Shown piece by piece: positions 51,398 to 57,835 of a stretch of DNA of 64,000 bases (within the stretch, counting starts at the first letter, position 1; each line of letters starts with the position of its first letter). This stretch comes from Nonomuraea glycinis. Its GTDB lineage: Bacteria > Actinomycetota > Actinomycetes > Streptosporangiales > Streptosporangiaceae. The notes under the pieces were generated by a model. It was not told where the DNA came from. It worked only from the letters and a program-made list of their open reading frames with translations, and ran no database searches. Where the stretch lies: contig NZ_BMNK01000001.1 of assembly GCF_014646515.1 (NCBI RefSeq), positions 600,745 through 664,744 of the forward strand, in the 5' to 3' direction. The position numbers and the translations under genes are program-made.

Positions 51398-52585
51398 TCA
51401 GACCACTCCTCGGTCACGCAGGTCATCGATCTCCGGCTCGGTCAGCCCGACGAGATCCCGCAGTATGTCGGTGGTGTGCTCACCGAGAGCCGGTGCGCCG
51501 TGGCCGATCGTGGCGTCGAAGCCGGAGAAGCGGCCGGCCGGGGCCTGCATGAGACGCGGCCGCCCCGAGCCTTCGCCCGGCACCTCCACCACCGACCCGC
51601 GGGCGCGGATGTGCGGGTCGGCGCAGACGTCCGCCGCCGAGTTCACCGGCCCCGCCGCCACCCCGGCCCCGATCAGCGAGGCCATCAGCGGCTCCAGGTC
51701 GTGAGCCGCGACGAAGGCGGCGACGCGCGCCTCGATCTCCTCGCGGTGCTCCAGCCGGGCGGTCATGGAGTCGTGGACGGCCAGGTCCGGAGCGTCCATG
51801 ACGCCGACCAGCCGCCGCCACATCTGCTCGGTCGAGGCGGGCAGGGCCAGCCAGCGGCCGTCGCGGGTGCGGTAGAGATTGTTGGGGCTGATGTGCGGAT
51901 TCTCGTTGCCCTGACGCTCCCGGCTCGCACCGGTCGCGCCGTACTCGACGACGAAGTCCTCCATCATCCGCAGCAACGGCTCGTACAAGGGGATGTCGGC
52001 CAGTTGGGCCGCACCGGTGAGATCCCGCTGACGCAGCGCCAGCAGAGCCGCGAACGCGGCGTAGATGCCGGTGACGCCGTCGGCGACGGGATAGCCGGAG
52101 AAGACCGGCGGCCGATCCGGGTCACCCGTGCGGTAGGTCAGACCCGCGAAGGCCTCCGCCACCCGGGCGAAGCCCGGCCGCTCGGCGTAGGGACCGGTAC
52201 GGCCGAACGCGCTCACGTGGACCATCACCAGGTCCGGCCGGTAGGCCCGCAGGTCGTCGAAGTCGATGCGGAACCGGCGCAGGGTGGCCGGGCGGAAGTT
52301 GGTCACCACGATGTCCGAGGCCGCGGCCAGCCTGCCGACCAGGTGGGCCGCCTCGGGGTGGTGCAGGTCGATCGTGACGCTCCGCTTGGTGCGGCCGAGC
52401 ATCGTCCAGGCGGCCGACACGCCGTCCTCCAGCGGCGGGTAGAGCCGCGCCGGATCGCCCTCGGCGGGATGCTCGATCTTGATCACCTCGGCGCCGAACT
52501 CGCCGAGCAGTGCGGACGCCAGCGGGCCGGCCAGGATCGTCGACACGTCCAGGACGCGCACTCCGCTCATCGGGCCGTCGGACAC
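51398..52585 (-). CDS. Family III CoA-transferase (CaiB/BaiF)
   Basis: A 395-residue CoA-transferase. The N-terminus VRVLDVSTILAGPLASALLG with FGAEVIKIEHPAEGDPAR is the classic opening; TKRSVTIDLHHPEAAHLVGR, then LVMVHVSAFGRTGPYAERPG, follow. The catalytic Asp expected soon after lies in the SGYPVADGVTGIYAAFAALL segment. It moves CoA between a thioester and a carboxylic acid. Paired with the MatC-like carrier and divergent from a LysR regulator, it probably handles an imported dicarboxylate. Confidence 0.9.
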   Translation of the reverse strand: MSDGPMSGVRVLDVSTILAGPLASALLGEFGAEVIKIEHPAEGDPARLYPPLEDGVSAAWTMLGRTKRSVTIDLHHPEAAHLVGRLAAASDIVVTNFRPATLRRFRIDFDDLRAYRPDLVMVHVSAFGRTGPYAERPGFARVAEAFAGLTYRTGDPDRPPVFSGYPVADGVTGIYAAFAALLALRQRDLTGAAQLADIPLYEPLLRMMEDFVVEYGATGASRERQGNENPHISPNNLYRTRDGRWLALPASTEQMWRRLVGVMDAPDLAVHDSMTARLEHREEIEARVAAFVAAHDLEPLMASLIGAGVAAGPVNSAADVCADPHIRARGSVVEVPGEGSGRPRLMQAPAGRFSGFDATIGHGAPALGEHTTDILRDLVGLTEPEIDDLRDRGVV

Positions 52586-52719
52586 CAGGAATTCCTTTCA
52601 CATCGTGGACCTCGCATCGGGCCGGTACGAGGCTCACGTCACTATCGCTCCGCCGTCGGAGCGCTGGGAAGGCAGGATTCGACTTCACGGGTGAAAGGTT
52701 TTCCTTCTATGGTGGGCCG

Positions 52720-53604
52720 ATGCGGGTGGAGCGAGCACGCTATTTCCTGGCCGCCGTCGAGACCGGATCGCTGCGTGCGGCGGCCGTCCGGTGCGGGGTC
52801 AGCCAGCCCACCGTCGGCCAGCAGATCGGGTTGCTGGAGGAGGAGCTCAACGTCGTCCTGCTCACCCGCAGCCGGCACGGCGTGCGGCTGACACCGGCCG
52901 GCCAGGCGCTCCTCGCGCCGCTGGGTCAGCTGGTCGCGGCCGAGGAGGCGGTGCGCGAATCGGCCATGCAGGCCGGCGGCGCCTACCACGGCCGGGTCCA
53001 GATCGGCGCGGTCTCGGTGTCCGCGGAGACGATCATCGCGCCGGTCGTGGGCCGGCTCCGGGCCCACCATCCCGGGCTGCGGTTCACCGTCCGCGAGGGG
53101 GCCTCGGCCGACATCGAGGGTGCCGTCCTCGATGGCGAGCTGGACTTCGGGGTGATCACCATGCCGATGGGCCCGGCCGCGACGGGGCTGCACCGTCTGC
53201 CGCTCCTCTCCGCGCCCGTCGGGGTCTACGCGCGCACCGACCATCCGCTCGCCGGTCGTGACCAGGTCGAGTGGCGCGACCTGGAGACCTGGCCCATCGT
53301 CACCATGCGGGCGGGCACCGTGATGTGGGAGGTCCTGCACCGGCACCTGCCCAGTCCCGGCATCGTCGTCCAGGCCATGTCCGCACGCACCGTCAAGGTG
53401 ATGGTCGGTCAGGGGGCCGGGCTGGGCATCCTCGCCCGGTTCGACACCTCGGCCGACATCGCCGACCTGGTCTGGCTCCCGCTCCGCGACACGGAACCCG
53501 TCCACCTGTGCCTGACCCAGCGGCAGGACAGCCTGCCCTCGCAGTCCGCGCTCATCGTCCGCAGACTCATCCGGGCCAGGGCCGACGAACTGGAAGCACG
53601 GTGA
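52720..53604 (+). CDS. LysR-family transcriptional regulator
   Basis: A 294-residue LTTR. The winged helix is ERARYFLAAVETGSLRAAAV with CGVSQPTVGQQIGLLEEELN; residues 90-294 are the periplasmic-binding-like effector domain (GRVQIGAVSVSAETIIAPVV, FGVITMPMGPAATGLHRLPL). ATG 52720 gives the standard N-terminus; the open frame upstream is not family-like. It is divergent from the CoA-transferase/MatC operon with a 134-base gap and probably activates it in response to the acid substrate. Confidence 0.92.
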   Translation: MRVERARYFLAAVETGSLRAAAVRCGVSQPTVGQQIGLLEEELNVVLLTRSRHGVRLTPAGQALLAPLGQLVAAEEAVRESAMQAGGAYHGRVQIGAVSVSAETIIAPVVGRLRAHHPGLRFTVREGASADIEGAVLDGELDFGVITMPMGPAATGLHRLPLLSAPVGVYARTDHPLAGRDQVEWRDLETWPIVTMRAGTVMWEVLHRHLPSPGIVVQAMSARTVKVMVGQGAGLGILARFDTSADIADLVWLPLRDTEPVHLCLTQRQDSLPSQSALIVRRLIRARADELEAR

Positions 53605-53669
53605 GCCGCGCCGGCGGTCCTCCACACGGAACGCAGGTGACCATCGGTTCACGAGCGGTCACCGTGACA

Positions 53670-53695
53670 GAACCCCCGCGCGGTGGCGGGGGTTC
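53670..53695. terminator. Hairpin between convergent genes
   Basis: GAACCCCCGC and GCGGGGGTTC form a perfect 10-bp stem with a 6-base loop, between the LysR gene (rightward) and the hydrolase pseudogene (leftward). A T-run is missing, so it may act as a weak bidirectional terminator. Confidence 0.6.
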
Positions 53696-53724
53696 GGGCG
53701 GGTCCGGCGAACCCGCGGGGGCCG

Positions 53725-55405
53725 TCAGCGCACGGCGAGCAGGACGGGCCAGGTCTGCGGCCCGACGACGCCGTCGGCCTCGAGCCCCGCGGCCGTCTGC
53801 AGGGCGCGGATACCCGTGGAATGGGCCGGGGCGAAGAGGGTGTCACCGATGCCTTCCAGCCCTTGGACGTCCCTGGCGAGCATCAGGTGATGCATCGTAC
53901 GCACGTGCGGACCCTGGTCGCCCTGCTTGAGCAGCGGGAGTTCGTTCACGATGGCCTCCATCCAGCTCTCGGTCTGTTCGTAGTCGGGGTTCCAGAACCC
54001 GGCGATCACCGACGCGCCGCTTGCACACGTCGCCGGTGTTGTACGTCGGGATGTAGTCCTGCGTCACGTACAGATGAGACGAAGCGCTCACCGAGATGCA
54101 CATGACTCCCTCACGGCCTGCCGATTCCACCGAGACGATGCGGCGGTGATACGCGCCTGACCGCTTCTTGGCCATGACCCAACGCTCGGCTTTCCTCGCC
54201 AGGCGGAACGGGTTCTCGGGAAGGTAGATGTTGCGGAGAATCCACGCGTTCCTGCCGGGTTGCTTCTCGGCCTGCGCCGGCGAGGTCCAGGTAATCCCCC
54301 GCTTGGCATGAACATTGCAGTTCCCGCCAAGCGAACGGATGAGCTCCTGCACATCACGCGCGAGGCGCTCGGACACCGTGCAGAACTCCGCGCGGCCGAT
54401 GCTGTCGATCGAGCCGTCTGTGTCCATGAGCCCGCGGAGCAGTTCTAGCCGGACCGGGACCGAGGCGGTGAGGTAGGTCTCTGGGATGTGCTTCTCCCAG
54501 GAGCGCAGCCCCAGAACACCCATGTCCCCAAGAGCGGCGAGAAGAGGGTTGGCCTTCCACCGGCTTGGGCCGCGAACCAGGTAGGTAGCAGTCACAGCGC
54601 CCCGGTAGCTCTTCCGAGTGGTGTTCCCGAACTCGCACCCCTCAGGAAGGAGCCCAGCGAGGTGATCCACGATCTGCTGCTCGACGGTAGTGATCTTCAC
54701 CTGATCGGCACGTAGGGAACCATCGCCCAGCAGAGCTCCGAGGAGATACGGGGCGGCGGGCGGCGCGCCTGGCGCGTCGAACTCGACCGGCGCGAGGGCT
54801 GGGAGACGAACGCGGCGGCCAGCATCGACCTTCGCCTTCACGTCCATTGTGGTCAGTACGACGGGCGCCCCTCCGTCACGTGTGGTGACCTCCCACAGGT
54901 GCTCGTCGCAGGCGAGCGCAGACTGTCCGCTCGCAGTTGTGACCCGGTAGATGTCACGCATCCCCTTGGGGTGAATGCCGGTGACCTTCGACGACTGCCC
55001 CATCGGGTCGATGACCAAGTCTCCGATCCTCAGCTGCCCTATGGTCGTCCACCCGGTAGGCGTGAGCACGGGCGCGCTGTAAGGCTGCGCATTACCTTCT
55101 ATTGTCTGCACTCGACCATCTTGCAGGTTCTTCTCGACGATCCCGATGTGGTCGATCCGGCCGATGGAGTCGGTGCCGTCCCAGTCGAAGAACACCAGCG
55201 CGCCGGGCCGCGCGTGCTGTTTGATCTCGGCGGTGGTCCCCGCATGCCAGCGGCCCAGCCCTTCGCCGTCCTGGGCGTGCCACACCGTGTAGGCGCGATC
55301 GCCCTTCGGCAGGACCGCCGTGGCGTTGTCGGAGTGCCGTGCCCAGTAGGTGATGGCCATGTTGCACCACGGTTCCCGCAGGAACTGCGAGCCTACCGAC
55401 CGGGC
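53725..55405 (-). pseudogene. Decayed CHAP/peptidoglycan-binding hydrolase gene interrupted by an intein
   Basis: The host protein reads, from the minus strand, FLREPWCNMAITYWARHSDN (CHAP Cys), AYTVWHAQDGEGLGRWH, GRIDHIGIVEKN (CHAP His) and RVQTIEGN. An intein follows, then TGDVCKRR. In the next frame comes VIAGFWNPDYEQTESWMEAI and a peptidoglycan-binding domain (LLKQGDQGPHVRTMHHLMLA, IRALQTAAGLEADGVVGPQT). Two faults are seen: the CHAP Cys lies upstream of the first ATG (55360) and behind an in-frame TAA with no start codon between, and the frame shifts by a non-multiple of three near 54010-54016. The spliced protein would lack the second domain. The gene was a cell-wall amidase/endolysin-like hydrolase. 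Confidence 0.8.
54038..55090 (-). mobile_element. Intein with LAGLIDADG homing endonuclease, class 3 features
   Basis: A 351-residue in-frame insert between TIEGN and TGDV of the CHAP domain; removing it restores TIEGNTGDVCKRR. Block A is PVLTPTGWTTIGQLRIGDLV and block B ACDEHLWEVTT. The endonuclease motifs are LLGALLGDGSL and LLRGLMDTDGSI, both with their acidic residue. Block F is VMCISVSASSHLYVTQDYI, and the end is PTYN followed by Thr. Residue 1 is Ala, not Cys or Ser; a Trp in block B, Cys in block F and Thr at +1 match the W-C-T signature of class 3 inteins, which use the block F Cys as first nucleophile. The penultimate residue is Tyr instead of His. Splice activity is uncertain. Confidence 0.85.
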
Positions 55406-55860
55406 TTATACACTCAAAACCACCAAATCATCATTAACATGCCTGATACGGATATTTATTGATTATCAGCTATCGTGGTGGTGAAACATCGCGAATGGCC
55501 TGAAAACAGTCGCATCGTAAGGAATAGGCAGTAGGCCATTGTCGAGCGAGCCGGCCGCCCTTATCCGTAGGCGGCCCTGGGCAACGACCGGAGTTGCCGA
55601 CCCTTCACGTGTACGGCGAGGAAACGGAGACCGCCCTGACCTCGGCGCTCCAGGTCACGCTGGGAAGGACCGCCTAGCCCCGCATCGGGTCACCGTTCAA
55701 TACGAGGGGAAAAGAGGGAATTGTTCGTATTCATCTGAGCGCTCTCCAAGAAGGACAACTTGGTAACTTCCCTGGGTCTTGGAGAACGGGCGATGTCATG
55801 GCACGCCAACGCGGTGCGGATCGATTGATCCGATCCACCCGGGGATGAAGGGAGGACGCA
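55406..55860. other. Lower-GC intergenic region
   Basis: About 450 bases with several AT-rich patches (around 55415-55480). Reading frames here have no ribosome site and no recognisable family. It probably holds the promoter of the small-protein genes that follow. Confidence 0.45.
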
Positions 55861-56025
55861 ATGTCCGAGGACGGAATACCTGGGGAAAGCAGCCTCGACA
55901 CTCCCGTCGACTGGAGTCAGTTTCCCGAACTGGTACGCGCGACGACCTTCGGTGGCGACATCGACGCCTACCTCACCGACATCGGGGTCGACCCCTCTGT
56001 CCTGAGCGGTGATGACATCGTCTGA
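55861..56025 (+). CDS. 54-residue acidic peptide, candidate RiPP precursor
   Basis: The frame from ATG 55861, with GGGAGGACGCA upstream, encodes MSEDGIPGESSLDTPVDWSQ, FPELVRATTFGGDIDAYLTD and IGVDPSVLSGDDIV. It is strongly acidic, has no Cys, and looks like a short helical leader or scaffold peptide. It is followed 14 bases later by the 96-residue protein in the same direction. Next, in opposite orientation, come a HemN-like radical SAM gene and a double glycosyltransferase, and further right two LanB C-terminal-domain proteins. This context makes a precursor or scaffold peptide plausible. No family recognised; a small regulator is an alternative. Confidence 0.6.
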   Translation: MSEDGIPGESSLDTPVDWSQFPELVRATTFGGDIDAYLTDIGVDPSVLSGDDIV

Positions 56026-56039
56026 AAGGTAGGATCGCC

Positions 56040-56330
56040 ATGGTCTGCATGACCGAGAAGCTGACCGCGGGAGTCGCCGGCTCCGCCGTTCTCGCCAGCG
56101 GCGCCGGGCTCATCGCGTCGACCGCGACCGGCCCCGCCTTCTTCGCCGTCGCCGTTGGGTGGTTGACGACGTGTGCGGGATACGGCATCGCCCTGGGGAA
56201 GGTGGCTCTCTGCCTGGAAGCCGGCGGCCACCCCGAGATGGCGCAGACGATCCGAGAGAAGGCGGACGCCATCATGCGGGAAATCGAGGCCTTCAAGGAG
56301 TTCGCCAGATCCGTCGGCGCGAGTATGTGA
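56040..56330 (+). CDS. 96-residue protein with hydrophobic Gly/Ala-rich N-terminal half
   Basis: From ATG 56040 (AGGTAGGA upstream; a second ATG at 56049 is possible). The first 55 residues are hydrophobic and small-residue rich (AGVAGSAVLASGAGLIASTA, FFAVAVGWLTTCAGYGIALG) and could form a helical hairpin in the membrane. The last 40 are an amphipathic charged helix (HPEMAQTIREKADAIMREIE, AFKEFARSVGASM). It is co-transcribed with the 54-residue peptide. It might be an immunity protein, a bacteriocin-like peptide or a second precursor. No known family recognised. Confidence 0.6.
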   Translation: MVCMTEKLTAGVAGSAVLASGAGLIASTATGPAFFAVAVGWLTTCAGYGIALGKVALCLEAGGHPEMAQTIREKADAIMREIEAFKEFARSVGASM

Positions 56331-56374
56331 GCTCCGCGTTCCCCTGAGGCCGGACGTGGCGCCGCGAACGTCGA

Positions 56375-57835
56375 TTATCGGGCGTTGAGTTCGGTGTTGA
56401 TGATCGCTTCGACCAGGACTTCGCCGTTCGGGGTCAGTTCGATGTGGCCGGTCGGTTCGTTCAGTCGGAGGAGGCCGCGGTCGGCCAGTGAGCCGAACTG
56501 CTCACGCCACGGCCCGGCGAAGAGGGATTCGCCGGGGAAGCGCTCCCGGTGTGGGCGGTCGTCGAGGGGGCGGAGGGTGGAGAGGGCCATTTTGATCGAG
56601 CGGGCCTCTCGTGCCCGGCCGGAGAAGCCTGTGGCCGAGCCGAGTGGGATGCGGCCTGCCTCGACGTGTTCGGCGTAGCGTTTCCAGTTCACGTCGGTGA
56701 TCGCTTCCGAGGCTCGGCAACTGGAGCTGCCGCCGAGGCCGATCGCCACTTCTGCCTCCTGCCGGTCCTGGTCGACCATGATCGACTTCCACTTCTCCGG
56801 GCCGAGACCGTCCCGGGCGAAGTACATCGTCGGATGCTCGGTGTAGCCGCCCGCCCGCAGTCCCTCGGTGAGGATCTCGCGCATCTGGTACTGCTCGCCC
56901 AGCGGCGGCCAGCGGTGCCCGGCGCGCACCAGCCGGTCGCGGTAGTCGGGCAGTTGCCAGGCGGCGGGCTGCACCCCGGCGACCCCGGTCCGGGTGTCCG
57001 TATAGGACTTCAGGTGCAGCTTGGTGCAGACCACCGCGGTCGGCCGTTCGGTGAGCACCACCTCCAGGTCGCGGCGCACGCTGTCCACGCTCTGGTCCAG
57101 CAGGCCGTACATCAGGTCGATGCTGACCCAGTCGAAGCCGGCGCGGTGCGCGTTGCGGATGAACTCCACGCACATGTCCGCGGTGTGCTCCCGCCCTGAC
57201 TGCCGCAGCACCGGGTCGTCGAATGACTGCACCCCGCTGGACAGCTTGGTGCAGCCCAGCTCGGCGAGCAGGTCGAGCTTGTCCGGGGTGAACGTGCTCG
57301 GGTCGCCCTCGAAGCGGATCGTGGTGTCCGGGCCGAAGCCGAAGTTCTCCCGGTAGAAGTCGAGCAGCCTGCGGATGGCGTCCTTGGGCAGCAGCGACGG
57401 CGTGCCCCCGAACACGTTGAACTCGCCGACCGGCGCCGAGGCCAGCGCGGGAACCCGGGCCAGCCACAGCTTCCCCTCCCGGATGTTCCAGTCCACCCAC
57501 TGGTTCGCCTGAGCCTCGGTCACCTCCTGGCTCCCCTTGAGCAGGACGACCGGGTACTGGCAGAACCGGCAGCGGTAGGCGCAGGTGGGAATGTAGGACC
57601 ACAGGTGGATCGGGGCCGTGCCGGACAGCTGCGCGTCGAGATCGTCGAGAAAGGACTCGGGGGAGTAGCCGGATTCGTTGCCCGGGAAGACATGCGCGCC
57701 GAAGGGATCCTCGACGACGTACTCCAGCAGGTGCCGGTTCTCCGGCGCGGACAGCACCTCCGTGACGGCGGGCACCGGCGCGGAGCGGTCGGTCTGCCGG
57801 AGCGAGGCCAGCGCGTCCAGGTAGCTCGTCGTCAT
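56375..57835 (-). CDS. Radical SAM protein, HemN/HemW-like
   Basis: A 486-residue radical SAM enzyme. The cluster motif is WSYIPTCAYRCRFCQYPVVL (CxxxCxxC at about residues 81-88), followed by FNVFGGTPSLLPKDAIRRLL (HemN-type GGTPS), TTIRFEGDPSTFTPDKLDLL and TKLSSGVQSFDDPVLRQSGR. These are the hallmarks of coproporphyrinogen-dehydrogenase-like enzymes, a group that includes class C methylases and other peptide or cofactor modifying enzymes. No other heme gene is nearby. The start overlaps the stop of the glycosyltransferase gene (TGATG), so the two are made together. Length and C-terminal helical domain fit the family. It probably alters a peptide or sugar-peptide; substrate unknown. Confidence 0.87.
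   Translation of the reverse strand: MTTSYLDALASLRQTDRSAPVPAVTEVLSAPENRHLLEYVVEDPFGAHVFPGNESGYSPESFLDDLDAQLSGTAPIHLWSYIPTCAYRCRFCQYPVVLLKGSQEVTEAQANQWVDWNIREGKLWLARVPALASAPVGEFNVFGGTPSLLPKDAIRRLLDFYRENFGFGPDTTIRFEGDPSTFTPDKLDLLAELGCTKLSSGVQSFDDPVLRQSGREHTADMCVEFIRNAHRAGFDWVSIDLMYGLLDQSVDSVRRDLEVVLTERPTAVVCTKLHLKSYTDTRTGVAGVQPAAWQLPDYRDRLVRAGHRWPPLGEQYQMREILTEGLRAGGYTEHPTMYFARDGLGPEKWKSIMVDQDRQEAEVAIGLGGSSSCRASEAITDVNWKRYAEHVEAGRIPLGSATGFSGRAREARSIKMALSTLRPLDDRPHRERFPGESLFAGPWREQFGSLADRGLLRLNEPTGHIELTPNGEVLVEAIINTELNAR

Noticed and set aside
55539-55766. 75-codon frame upstream of the small peptide genes
   Set aside because: Basic, low-complexity reading with no initiation signal.
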